Shown here: positions 15,801 through 22,552 of the stretch, in pieces
How the letters are laid out: every line of letters starts with the position of its first letter
Numbering within the stretch: position 1 is the first letter of the stretch
DNA from: Candidatus Peribacteraceae bacterium
Lineage (GTDB): Bacteria; Patescibacteriota; Gracilibacteria; Peribacterales; Peribacteraceae
Length of the DNA stretch: 26,789 nt
Assembly (NCBI GenBank): GCA_022843885.1
Contig: JALHMU010000006.1
Coordinates: forward strand, 1 to 26,789
Direction: 5' to 3'
Position numbers and translations under genes: made by a program
The notes under the pieces: generated by a model
Seen by the model: the letters and a program-made list of their open reading frames with translations, nothing else
What the model was told of the DNA's origin: nothing
Databases searched by the model: none

Positions 15801-16028
15801 TTGCGGTGATGCCTCAAAGAAGTCGAGCCAGTGGGCCAACTCTTCTACGTGTGCCTCATCTTCTGTAATGACGATGGCGCTACGCGGATCAGAATCAAGA
15901 ATGTGTCCCATGAGCAGCGCCTTTGCGGTCTCATTTGCGGCACCTGAAATCACGAGACGATGTTTGTCTCGAAGGAGTGGAGCCATCTCGCTGTGGGCGC
16001 CTTCGCCAAGCAGTAATGCCGGTTTCAT
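12861..16028 (-). CDS. mfd: Transcription-repair coupling factor
   Basis: Mfd removes RNA polymerase stalled at DNA lesions and recruits UvrA. The predicted protein has 1055 residues and the full domain order: an N-terminal UvrB-homology region (~1-240), an RNA-polymerase-interacting CarD-like domain starting at GDFVVHMEHGIGRFEG (~380), and an SF2 translocase module with Walker A GDVGFGKTEVA (~525), Walker B DEEQRFGV (~625), TMTATPIPRTLNL and QLRGRVGRS. The C-terminal TRCF domain (~900-1010) includes FLPTYFIPDEQEKINVYQKL. It ends in a Lys-rich tail. The TTG-initiated form nine codons longer (16055) overlaps the dnaN terminator, so ATG 16028 is chosen. The gene is downstream of dnaN and convergent with pgl, overlapping it by 14 bp. 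Confidence 0.96.
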   Translation of the reverse strand: MKPALLLGEGAHSEMAPLLRDKHRLVISGAANETAKALLMGHILDSDPRSAIVITEDEAHVEELAHWLDFFEASPQKILLPANGEIGLSELSGLLSMYQSRGVTICTKELWQTDVPLFSDLEDKKITMKVGDTIDFASFFSDLIERGYTHGEDQYLSAGEYRRIGDTLDIFPLGSDVVKRVRFSFDTVEKILSVDRYDLSKAEPDGDELTIYPLTWEHEAALHEQIPSDTLVIMDDQEDLPEAENDTLAFTAFPEGEKQHIHVRYLSVLKFYTLPDFLNDIRDKLKQDWFLLVVTKRAEELANILKEEAIHHTLDDERKRGTMTIVSSDQDELMPHSIQNPDLKIAMLTDREIFTLRKEAKQRSVQRLALDFITSLQPGDFVVHMEHGIGRFEGMTQKYVDDLAREYLEIHYADNDKLFVPVDQADKLSKFVHEEGDEPSLSRLGSGEWKRVTKKVSEEAQKVAKELLDIYARRAKSKGHSFPEDNAAQHKFEEAFPFQETPGQMKAIEDLKRDMESPHVMDRLVCGDVGFGKTEVAMRAAFKAVQGGKQVAFVSPITILTNQHYLNMCERMKGFPVRIEMLSRFRTAAEQKDILEKLRKGDIDIIVGTHRLLQEDVEFFNLGLVIIDEEQRFGVKQKEQLKSLRASVDMLTMTATPIPRTLNLGLHKLRDITTITTPPPGRLPIITEVRKYSDSLMRQAIDFELKRDGQVYVLHNRVETIEAFAAKLKNLLPTAKIVVTHGQLKPELLEERIAAFKDGTFNVLVSSTIIENGIDLPRANTLVVNEAEKFGLSQLYQLRGRVGRSKIQAYAYFLYHSQRLKDDAKKRLRAIVEASELGSGFQIAMRDLEIRGAGEILGASQSGNMQTVGVSHYLRMLKQAVENLRAGGQGDAEEEMSVEILLPVEAFLPTYFIPDEQEKINVYQKLAGSEDEIILAEFEEDLRQEYGSPPPAVKNLFLVLRLKMACRRAGVIRVKMEQEKKGQEIVLTLSPRVTAKEIMPMLALDSAWRISGTTLRISLDHLKQKGGENWILLLTKHIAAMEKKKSKAKKEATDE

Positions 16029-16053
16029 ACAAGGAATGCGTCCGCTGTCTCGC

Positions 16054-16080
16054 AAAAAACGGAGACAGCGTCTCTAAAAA
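16054..16080 (-). terminator. Intrinsic terminator between dnaN and mfd
   Basis: On the reverse strand GAGAC, loop GCT and GTCTC (16074-16062) form a 5-bp stem flanked by TTTTT upstream and CG plus TTTTTT downstream (16059-16054). It sits between the dnaN stop (16113) and mfd ATG (16028). The stem is short, so termination may be partial. Confidence 0.5.
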
Positions 16081-16112
16081 GACGGGGAACTATTGTCTGT
16101 CACTATTATGCA

Positions 16113-17273
16113 CTAATCCTCGGTCATGCGCAACGGCATGATGATGTGCAGGAACTTCTCATCGCCGGGCAATTTGAACACGGCGGGGTGCATTTTATCG
16201 GATAGTTCAAGCAGCAAGGAATCGCCATCTACGTGCGCCAGGAAGTCGATAAGGTACGTCGAGCTCAGTGCGATCTTATTGTTGTCTCCATCGATTTTGA
16301 CGGCGATGAATGACTCATCTTTTCCAAGCTGTGTTTCCTGTGTCGAAAGTTTGAGGTTTTCTTTCTCAAGCGTGAATGTGATGCTGTTATTCACTTCTTT
16401 TGCGAAGTAATGCATGCGCTTCACAGCGGTGAGCAATTCTTTCGTGGAAACGACGGTCGATGTCTTCTTCTCTTTCGGGAGGATCTGTTCATAGTTTGGG
16501 AACTTACCATCGATCAAGCGGCTCAAAATCTGCGTAGATCCGGAGCGAACTTCGATCTGTTGATTACTCAGACTGATATCGACATTGCCTTTCTCTTTTT
16601 TGCGCTCCGCTTTTTTCTCTGTGGCCTCGCCTTCTTCCTCGGCCGGCTTCCCGCCGATGATGACGCGAAGCTCTTCGAGAACTTTCACCGGAATGATGCA
16701 GGAGATCTCCGAAGAGAGCCCTTGGACTGGGAGGCGGTACTCCGAGAGGCGATAGCTGTCTGTGGCAACGAGGACCAATTCATTCTTTTCCAGACGGACA
16801 TACACGCCTGACAACACTGGACGTGATGTGGTTTTTGCACAGGCGAATGTGACAGCATTAAGGGCATCAAGCAGCGGATCAACTGGCAAAGAGAAAGATG
16901 TTTTCTTTTCAATAGGAGCAATGACTGGATACTCAGCTACAGCTTCTCCGGCAATGGTTGCCTTTGCATGTTTTGACTTCAATGACAGGTGCGTTCCTTC
17001 ACTTGTTTCCAGTAATACTTCTTTATCTTGGTTGTATTGAATGAAGTTTAAAATTGCTTTCGCTGGAACTGTGATACCACCTTCATTTTCAATTTGTGCT
17101 TCAAAGTTTGTTACAATGGAAAGTTCTAAATTTGTTCCGCTCAATGTGCAACGCTTGCCTTCCACTTGCATCAACACATTTCCTAAAATCGGAAGTGTTT
17201 GTTGTTTACTGATTGCACGACTTACAAGTTGCAAACCTGTTAGCAAATCCTGTGTTTTACATGAAAACTTCAT
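16113..17273 (-). CDS. dnaN: DNA polymerase III beta subunit (sliding clamp)
   Basis: DnaN is the ring-shaped clamp that tethers DNA polymerase III and many repair factors to DNA. The 386-residue product shows the three-domain clamp pattern: start MKFSCKTQDLLTGLQLVSRAI, QQTLPILGNVLM, GITVPAKAILNFI, then VLSGVYVRLEKNELVLVATDSYRL and the C-terminal PAVFKLPGDEKFLHIIMPLR, which forms the partner-binding pocket region. An unusual, highly charged Glu/Lys insert sits at about residues 207-228 (AEEEGEATEKKAERKKEKG) in the second domain. It is the first gene left of the oriC-like 425-bp region. The usual neighbour dnaA is not here. An intrinsic terminator separates it from mfd. Confidence 0.96.
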   Translation of the reverse strand: MKFSCKTQDLLTGLQLVSRAISKQQTLPILGNVLMQVEGKRCTLSGTNLELSIVTNFEAQIENEGGITVPAKAILNFIQYNQDKEVLLETSEGTHLSLKSKHAKATIAGEAVAEYPVIAPIEKKTSFSLPVDPLLDALNAVTFACAKTTSRPVLSGVYVRLEKNELVLVATDSYRLSEYRLPVQGLSSEISCIIPVKVLEELRVIIGGKPAEEEGEATEKKAERKKEKGNVDISLSNQQIEVRSGSTQILSRLIDGKFPNYEQILPKEKKTSTVVSTKELLTAVKRMHYFAKEVNNSITFTLEKENLKLSTQETQLGKDESFIAVKIDGDNNKIALSSTYLIDFLAHVDGDSLLLELSDKMHPAVFKLPGDEKFLHIIMPLRMTED

Positions 17274-17339
17274 GCCGGGATTGTTGCGCAGATGTTACTC
17301 CAGAAGCAAGCTCTCTTTTTGGATGTTTTCTGAAGGTCT

Positions 17340-17386
17340 AATGAATAAGTAATTTAAATTATATTTATATAAATAGTCATCATAGA
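17340..17386. other. AT-rich tract, candidate DNA-unwinding element
   Basis: About 47 bp almost without G or C, including AATTTAAATTATATTTATAT followed by AAATAG, next to the dnaN side of the candidate origin. It also contains TATAAT-like hexamers on the reverse strand, so it may double as a dnaN promoter region. Confidence 0.45.
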
Positions 17387-17422
17387 AGCGAAGGACAAAC
17401 TTTCCATTTTTTCGGGAAAACG

Positions 17423-17682
17423 TGTGGAAGAATAGAAATTGTATTCGTGGTTTATCGCATCTCTCTGAGGATCAAAGACTTTGGTGAACAAAAGTGTGGT
17501 GTTGAGAGGGTGTGGAAAACTTGTTGAATTCGTACACCCCGATGGCTCCAGTCCCATCTTCTTTTATAATGGCTTCTGTAAGCCAAAATATAGACTCTAT
17601 GTGGAGAATTGCGTGGGAATGGGGAACAGGCACTTTTCCCCCAATCCACAGGGTGTGTGGAAAACTATGGTTTTCATCCACA
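17423..17682. repeat. Cluster of DnaA-box-like 9-mers
   Basis: Compared with TTATCCACA and its complement TGTGGATAA: TGTGGAAAA at 17511-17519 and 17656-17664 (8 of 9), TGTGGAGAA at 17600-17608 (8 of 9), TCATCCACA at 17674-17682 (8 of 9), plus weaker TGTGGAAGA (17423-17431) and CAATCCACA (17642-17650). Three of the six fall within 41 bp at the right end. Orientation is mixed. Confidence 0.55.
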
Positions 17683-17698
17683 GCCACCTCACATGTTG

Positions 17699-18976
17699 TT
17701 AGACTGGTTTTTTTCGTTCTGCTGCATTCGGTGCTTGTGCGGTATTTTCGCGGACCGTTAGCACGCCATTTTTCATCTTCACGAAGGATCGGTCGGTAAT
17801 ATCTTGCGTGACGTAGGTCGCAGATTCGATGAATGTTCCTTCGCCGATTTTGATACCCGGCGCAAGCGTCACATGTACACCGATTCGCGAGTCTCGTCCG
17901 ATGATCGTTCCGAACTTCACCTGGTGCGTTGAAATACGTTCTTCTTTCACGACTGACTCGATCACCTCTTCGTCCAAACGTAAGTTAGCGGTAACCGTTC
18001 CGGCACCGAGCGAGACGTTGTCATCCAGAATGGAATCACCCACATAACTTGAGTGGGTCCACACATTATTTCCCAAGATGGATCGAGCCACTTCGGTTCC
18101 AAAACCAATGACAGAATGTTCGCCGATAGATGATTGTCGTACGAGTGCATTGTTTGCGATCACCGTGTTCTTTCCGATGAAACACGGACCCATAATCGTT
18201 GCGTGCGCCATGACTTTCACTCCATCTTCGATCACAACCGGACCCTCAATGACTGCCGTTTCATGCACCTTCGCGCTCTTGGAGATCGATGCCTTCGTAG
18301 GGAGGAGTTCTGGCAGAACGGACAGCAGGTGCCACGGATACTTGATTGGCAGCCACGTTCCTTCGTATGGCACAGCGCGATATTCGGATGTCTGAAACAG
18401 TGCGTCGAGTGCTTGCTCATACCCATCATCATTTTTTGCAGCTGTCTTTTGCAGAGCATCCAAAAGCTTTTTTGGTTCGGTGTGTACGTGCGCAACGATG
18501 TTCACGAGGTCACTTGGTTCTTTGCCGGCGCCCGGCTTCTCCACAATCGAAACAATGCGGCCATCTTTCACAGTAAGGTAGCCGCCCGGGAAATACGTCG
18601 TCACGCGTTTTGCCAGCAGTGCACTATGCGTTTTTGCAGTCTTCACTAATTCTTTATAGGCACCACTTTCAATCATGTCGTTACTACTCACAACCAAGAG
18701 TGGTTTGTCAGAAAGTTTCGGCAACGCGCTGAGCAATGCACCCTGCATTCCGAGTTCCAAGTTTTCCTGCTCAATTAACTGGAGTGATGGGAAGAGCGAA
18801 CGCACTTGATCCAAATTGTGTGTACCACCAACCAACGTAATGTTATCGATTCCTGCATCCTTCAATCGTGCCAACTGATGTTCAAGAACAGTTTTTCCGC
18901 CCACTGACCAAAGCGCCTTTTCACGGAGTGGCCAAAAACGAGTAGACCGGCCGGCGAGAAGGACGAGAGCTTGCAT
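17699..18976 (-). CDS. Sugar nucleotidyltransferase with left-handed beta-helix domain (GlmU/RmlA-like)
   Basis: The 425-residue protein joins an N-terminal nucleotidyltransferase domain (about 1-225) to a C-terminal hexapeptide-repeat beta-helix (about 235-405). The start MQALVLLAGRSTRFWPL is a recognisable but drifted form of the LAxGxGTRxxPL signature, and the KP motif reads KAL. VVSSNDM and VSIVEKPGAGKEP match later catalytic positions. The beta-helix has repeats such as VIEGPVVIEDGVKVMAHATI and IIGRDSRIGVHVTLAPGIKIG. This resembles GlmU (UDP-GlcNAc synthesis) or archaeal-type dual nucleotidyl/acetyltransferases; the exact sugar is uncertain. It lies 18 nt after the metallo-beta-lactamase gene, with a -10-like TACTCT ending 9 nt before its ATG. 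Confidence 0.8.
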   Translation of the reverse strand: MQALVLLAGRSTRFWPLREKALWSVGGKTVLEHQLARLKDAGIDNITLVGGTHNLDQVRSLFPSLQLIEQENLELGMQGALLSALPKLSDKPLLVVSSNDMIESGAYKELVKTAKTHSALLAKRVTTYFPGGYLTVKDGRIVSIVEKPGAGKEPSDLVNIVAHVHTEPKKLLDALQKTAAKNDDGYEQALDALFQTSEYRAVPYEGTWLPIKYPWHLLSVLPELLPTKASISKSAKVHETAVIEGPVVIEDGVKVMAHATIMGPCFIGKNTVIANNALVRQSSIGEHSVIGFGTEVARSILGNNVWTHSSYVGDSILDDNVSLGAGTVTANLRLDEEVIESVVKEERISTHQVKFGTIIGRDSRIGVHVTLAPGIKIGEGTFIESATYVTQDITDRSFVKMKNGVLTVRENTAQAPNAAERKKPV

Positions 18977-18985
18977 CAGTGGCTT

Positions 18986-18991
18986 AGAGTA
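18986..18991 (-). promoter_or_regulatory. Possible -10 element of the nucleotidyltransferase gene
   Basis: TACTCT on the reverse strand ends 9 nt before ATG 18976, in the 18-nt gap after the metallo-beta-lactamase stop. No clear -35. It may be an internal promoter in the cluster. Confidence 0.3.
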
Positions 18992-18994
18992 GCA

Positions 18995-19828
18995 CTATTT
19001 CCAGGTTAGCTCCATTGTACCTTGTAGGTCGGTACGCCACACGGGGATCTTCAAATCGCTATATCTTTGCAATACTTCAGCATGGGGATGGCCGTACGAG
19101 TTATCGTTGCCAACGGAGATCACCGCCAACTCCGGCGCGACAGCCATCAAGAAGTCGATGGAAGATGATGTGCGACCACCGTGATGTGGAACTTTTAACA
19201 CATCCGCGCGAAGTGACGGTCCGAGCGCAAGAATGTGTTGCTCTGCCGCTTCTTCCATATCACCCGCGAAGAGCGCACTGTGATTTTTATAACGCAGACG
19301 CAAAGCAACCGATGCATCATTTACATTACTCATTTCAAAATCTGGTTTCGGCCACAGCACATCAAGAAAGACATCTTTTTCAACCATGATTGTTTCGCCA
19401 GGCTTCGCAAAGATCACGTCGGCACCTTCTGCTTTCAATAGCTCCAGAACGGCTTGATACCGCGGTGCGTCGTAGGCTGTACGTGCGAGCAACATGCGTT
19501 TGACGTTGTAGCGTTTAAACATTTCCGGAAACGCTGCGAGGTGATCCAAATGCGGATGCGACAGCACGAGAAGATCGATATCTCTTTGGAAAAATGAAAA
19601 GCGTGATCCGATTTCTTCTAACGGAGAAAGATCCGTTCCACCATCGATGATAATCTCAGCGCCGCGCGGGGTTTGTATGAATGTACTATCGCCTTGCCCG
19701 ATACTTAAGAAAGAAAGATGCATCGCCCCATCGGGGATTCGCATATATTCCTTCACTCCAAGAAACACGATCAAAAAGATTCCAAACAGAATCGGGAAGA
19801 CGTTTTTGGACCACGCAGCTTTTTGCAT
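18995..19828 (-). CDS. Membrane-anchored ComEC-type metallo-beta-lactamase-fold protein
   Basis: The 277-residue product has one N-terminal membrane segment (NVFPILFGIFLIVFLGV, about residues 9-25) and a metallo-beta-lactamase domain of the ComEC/Rec2 type: LSIGQGDSTFIQTP, IIIDGGTD, LSHPHLDHLAAF (about 87-98), ALFAGDMEE, KVPHHGGRTSS and SVGNDNSYGHP. Metal-ligand positions look intact. In ComEC this domain is fused to a DNA-uptake channel; here it stands alone with an anchor, so it probably faces the outside of the membrane and may be a nuclease or phosphodiesterase. Two starts compete: GTG 19834, overlapping the upstream stop, and ATG 19828, 7 nt after TAGAAT; I prefer the latter. No ComEC channel is in the window. 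Confidence 0.85.
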   Translation of the reverse strand: MQKAAWSKNVFPILFGIFLIVFLGVKEYMRIPDGAMHLSFLSIGQGDSTFIQTPRGAEIIIDGGTDLSPLEEIGSRFSFFQRDIDLLVLSHPHLDHLAAFPEMFKRYNVKRMLLARTAYDAPRYQAVLELLKAEGADVIFAKPGETIMVEKDVFLDVLWPKPDFEMSNVNDASVALRLRYKNHSALFAGDMEEAAEQHILALGPSLRADVLKVPHHGGRTSSSIDFLMAVAPELAVISVGNDNSYGHPHAEVLQRYSDLKIPVWRTDLQGTMELTWK

Positions 19829-19833
19829 GCTCA

Positions 19834-21015
19834 CTATTCTACCCCTTTCTCAGCTTTTCGACGTGCGGTGCGACGAGCGGCAAGCGCACCGGAGACAAGG
19901 ACGACACCAAAGAGTCCTAGACCGCTTTGCGGCAACGTAATGACCTTCGTGATACCAGCGGATTCGTTTCCTGCTGCATCCTTCGCTTTCACGCGGACAC
20001 CGAATGTTGTACCCGGCTTCATGTTCTCATGCTTGGCTTCGCGAGCTGTCGCAGGAAGTGATCCACTTCGTACGTAGGCGAGACCGCCTTCACTGATATC
20101 CACTTCGTACGATTCCAAATCTTTCGCTGTATCCTTACTTGGATTCCAAAACGAGAAGACGTTATACAAACCATTCGAAAGAAGTTTCGGAACAAGGCGC
20201 AATCCAGTTGGATCTTCCGGTGGAGTCGTATCGGTTGTTGCCGATGGAGACGAATTCATGCCACCTGCCATGTATCCATAAAATTCAATCTGCTTCAGTG
20301 TGACGGCCACGTTTCCTTGTGAGTCCTTCGCACTTCCGAACGTTGCGATGATGTATTTCTTTTCAGGAGTTTGCGGAGTCGTCGTCAGACGCATTTGCGC
20401 GCCAATCAATTCGACACCCGTCACAACCAATTGCGTGCCACTCTGGTCTAACACGATGACATCAGATGGCAGAATTTGCGTCGTTGTATCCAATGCATGT
20501 GAGAAGGTCAGAATGATCCCCGTCAGTGATTTCGCTTCCGCTTTGGAAAGTAAGAACTGGCCCATTGGTAGAGCAGAACTCGTACTGGATACAGCCGATG
20601 TCACCGAGGACTGTGCTTCAGAAGAAGAACTGGCTGGCGCAGTAAGAACAACATGTGCTTCCGATTGGAACGCGTCACTTTCCATGCCACCCGTATTTAC
20701 CGCGAGAACAGATACGTACACATCTGGACCACTTGGAAGAGATGGGAACGTGTAGGTGAGCTGGTTATCAGCTGTCTGTTCAAAGTCATCATAGTTTCCA
20801 CCGTTATCCATGATCGATTCGCGACCATAATAAAGGCGATAGAAACTGATTCCGGCTGGATCTTCCACAGCATCCCACGTCACAACGAGCTTGCCGTCCT
20901 GCACGGATGCCTGCACGTTATCAACATTTGGTGGAGCGACAATCTGTGCGACTGCGCTACCCACGAAAAGTGCTGAAAAGAGGATACTGAGACCGAGTTG
21001 GTATGTGTTTTTCAT
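19834..21015 (-). CDS. Secreted Fn3 surface protein with LPxTG-like (LPQSG) sorting tail
   Basis: The 393-residue protein has a signal peptide (MKNTYQLGLSILFSALF, likely cut after AVA at 23). A fibronectin type III domain follows (~30-128), then a Ser-rich linker (~130-155), a bacterial Ig-like domain of the SbsA/Big_5 type (~155-240: GIILTFSHALDTTTQILPSD) and a second Fn3 domain (~260-357). The end is a classic cell-wall sorting arrangement: LPQSG (361-365), a hydrophobic stretch LGLFGVVLVSGALAA and the basic tail RRTARRK. A sortase would cut in LPQSG and attach the protein to the wall or another surface polymer; no sortase is in the window. It may bind other cells or polysaccharide, by family analogy only. 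It has a strong own promoter and runs with the metallo-beta-lactamase gene. Confidence 0.85.
   Translation of the reverse strand: MKNTYQLGLSILFSALFVGSAVAQIVAPPNVDNVQASVQDGKLVVTWDAVEDPAGISFYRLYYGRESIMDNGGNYDDFEQTADNQLTYTFPSLPSGPDVYVSVLAVNTGGMESDAFQSEAHVVLTAPASSSSEAQSSVTSAVSSTSSALPMGQFLLSKAEAKSLTGIILTFSHALDTTTQILPSDVIVLDQSGTQLVVTGVELIGAQMRLTTTPQTPEKKYIIATFGSAKDSQGNVAVTLKQIEFYGYMAGGMNSSPSATTDTTPPEDPTGLRLVPKLLSNGLYNVFSFWNPSKDTAKDLESYEVDISEGGLAYVRSGSLPATAREAKHENMKPGTTFGVRVKAKDAAGNESAGITKVITLPQSGLGLFGVVLVSGALAARRTARRKAEKGVE
19836..19841 (-). promoter_or_regulatory. Possible -10 element of the ComEC-type gene
   Basis: TAGAAT on the reverse strand ends 7 nt before ATG 19828, within the last codons of the Fn3 gene. 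No good -35 is seen. It favours ATG 19828 over GTG 19834, though the GTG overlapping the Fn3 stop could be used by coupled translation. Confidence 0.3.
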
Positions 21016-21023
21016 TTCCCTTT

Positions 21024-21052
21024 ATTTTACCAGAAAACGGCCCTTTTTACAA
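21024..21052 (-). promoter_or_regulatory. Promoter of the Fn3/LPQSG gene, leaderless type
   Basis: TTGTAA (21052-21047), exactly 17 nt, then TAAAAT (21029-21024) and 8 nt to ATG 21015. The -35 overlaps the flippase stop codon. A purine run AAAGGGAA touches the ATG and is too close for a standard Shine-Dalgarno. This is among the best promoter matches in the window. Confidence 0.6.
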
Positions 21053-22507
21053 TGTCTTGAAACCCAGTGCAGCAGGGATATTCAAGGCTTTCAGAAGCCC
21101 TACCATGGCTGCAGCGGCAGCTATGCCACCAATCAGAATCGATGGAACCGAGGTGAGGAGGGGCTTAAAGAGGACGAGTACCGCTGCCAGACCCATGGAA
21201 AACAGGATCCATTTCACAAGGAGTGATCGGGAGATCGTCACTGGCAAAATCTTTTGGCTGGCCGGCCACAGGATTAGGGTAAGCAGGAGATGTACAACAA
21301 TTGCCGTGATCGCTGCACCGATGAATCCGAACATCGGGATCAACATGAGGTTCAGTCCGACTGAAAGAACTGCAGCAATGACCATGCGAGAGACGAGCGT
21401 CTTCCATGCATGCTTTGTCAGCAGTGTATAGAAACTGAGTTGGATCAAACCGTTCAAGAAGAGCGGAATCGAAAGCAACATCAATGCACTGTCACTGCCC
21501 GGCGACGTGCTCGTGCTCAAATAACTTTCCGTTGTGAGAAGTGAAACAAGCGGGCGCGCCCAGAACAAACAGAACAACATGCAGATCGATCCGAAAATCA
21601 AAAGAATGAATAATGTCTTCTCAAGAAGTGACGAAATATCTTCTTTTTTCGCATCACGTTCGGAAAGCATCGGGAGCACGGAATTCAGAAGAAATGTTGG
21701 AACGAGATAGCCGACTTCCGTCATGCGTAACACGAATCCGTAATAGGCATTTTGAATTTCATAATCGTCTCGCAGCAGTGCGATCAGCGTCACATCAAAT
21801 TGTCGATAAATCGAAATGCATAAAAACGCGAACCCGTAGGGCATCGCAGCACGAAGCGTTTTTTTCATCAGTGCCGTATTCCACTTTAGATGGATGGGAA
21901 TCAGGCGATTCGCAAAAAAGAGTGAGAATACAAATAGCGCACATGCGCCGATGCCACCCGCTGCGATCACATATTCATAGAGCAAAATGCTGTCGCTCAA
22001 ACGAAAACCAAATGCGATCACCGATCCGATCAATGTTACGGTGATAATGCGTTGTACGACTTCCGCGACGAAGACGAAGTGCATTTTGTAGGTCACTTGA
22101 AAAACCGTGCGCAAAATTCCTGCGAGTAATGTGAAAAATGGAACAAAGCTTGCGATCAAAATTCCGAGTGGCAACGGTGTGCCGCTCCACATCGGAATCA
22201 AGAATGCGATAGTGAGTGCGAGTCCCAGTGAAATCATCAGAATGATGGATCGGAGAACGACCAGTGCACCCAGCATGTCAGATTTGTTTTCCGCACGACT
22301 GAGTTCTCGAACCGCGACCGCATACAATCCAAAATCAGCGAGGATTCCGAAGAGTTGCAGGAACGAATAGGCTGAGTTGTAATTCCCAACAAGTTCCTTA
22401 CTTAGTCCGATCGCAACAAACTTCACCGTGATGATCGAAAGCACTGCCATGGCGAATTGGCTTGCGATTTGCCAGAGCGTGGAGTGCGTTACAGCGCGTA
22501 CGGACAT
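21047..22507 (-). CDS. Polysaccharide/lipid-linked oligosaccharide flippase (Wzx/MATE-like)
   Basis: A 486-residue integral membrane protein with about 12-14 hydrophobic segments spread over its whole length (for example LWQIASQFAMAVLSIITVKF near the start and SIILMISLGLALTIAFLIP). The early segment GLSKELVGNYNSAYSFLQLFGILADFGLY and the ordering of segments fit the oligosaccharide flippase family (Polysacc_synt / MVF superfamily), which moves lipid-linked glycans to the outer leaflet. Its substrate is unknown. MurJ is a less likely alternative. It is divergent from pyrB across a 64-bp gap and is followed by the Fn3/LPQSG surface gene, fitting a surface-assembly role. TACACT ends 6 nt before the ATG and there is no Shine-Dalgarno site. 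Confidence 0.88.
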   Translation of the reverse strand: MSVRAVTHSTLWQIASQFAMAVLSIITVKFVAIGLSKELVGNYNSAYSFLQLFGILADFGLYAVAVRELSRAENKSDMLGALVVLRSIILMISLGLALTIAFLIPMWSGTPLPLGILIASFVPFFTLLAGILRTVFQVTYKMHFVFVAEVVQRIITVTLIGSVIAFGFRLSDSILLYEYVIAAGGIGACALFVFSLFFANRLIPIHLKWNTALMKKTLRAAMPYGFAFLCISIYRQFDVTLIALLRDDYEIQNAYYGFVLRMTEVGYLVPTFLLNSVLPMLSERDAKKEDISSLLEKTLFILLIFGSICMLFCLFWARPLVSLLTTESYLSTSTSPGSDSALMLLSIPLFLNGLIQLSFYTLLTKHAWKTLVSRMVIAAVLSVGLNLMLIPMFGFIGAAITAIVVHLLLTLILWPASQKILPVTISRSLLVKWILFSMGLAAVLVLFKPLLTSVPSILIGGIAAAAAMVGLLKALNIPAALGFKTL

Positions 22508-22513
22508 AGGCCT

Positions 22514-22519
22514 AGTGTA
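22514..22519 (-). promoter_or_regulatory. Putative -10 element of the flippase gene
   Basis: TACACT on the reverse strand ends 6 nt before ATG 22507; no convincing -35. It sits 33 bp from the TACACT of divergent pyrB. Confidence 0.4.
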
Positions 22520-22552
22520 GCCGAAAGCCTGGACAGTGCCTGGGTCTTTCCG

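Larger units (their letters stand above)
17274..17698. other. Candidate chromosomal replication origin (oriC) beside dnaN
   Basis: This 425-bp non-coding stretch joins the dnaN start to the end of the nucleotidyltransferase gene and carries the two hallmarks of a bacterial origin: an AT-rich tract near dnaN and a spread of DnaA-box-like 9-mers toward the other end. Short ORFs in it are mutually overlapping, lack start signals and look like chance. It is the largest confidently gene-free gap in the window. The absence of dnaA nearby and the reverse orientation of genes on both sides mean that a GC-skew switch is needed as independent support. Confidence 0.55.

Noticed and set aside
17621..17641. 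GGGGAA ... TTCCCC inverted repeat in the candidate origin as a terminator
   Set aside because: The stem is short and imperfect around a long loop and has no T-run on either strand.
17354..17799. Several overlapping 65-95-aa ORFs on both strands in the dnaN upstream gap
   Set aside because: They overlap each other in different frames, have no start signals or recognisable composition, and cover the DnaA-box-like sites; better explained as origin DNA.
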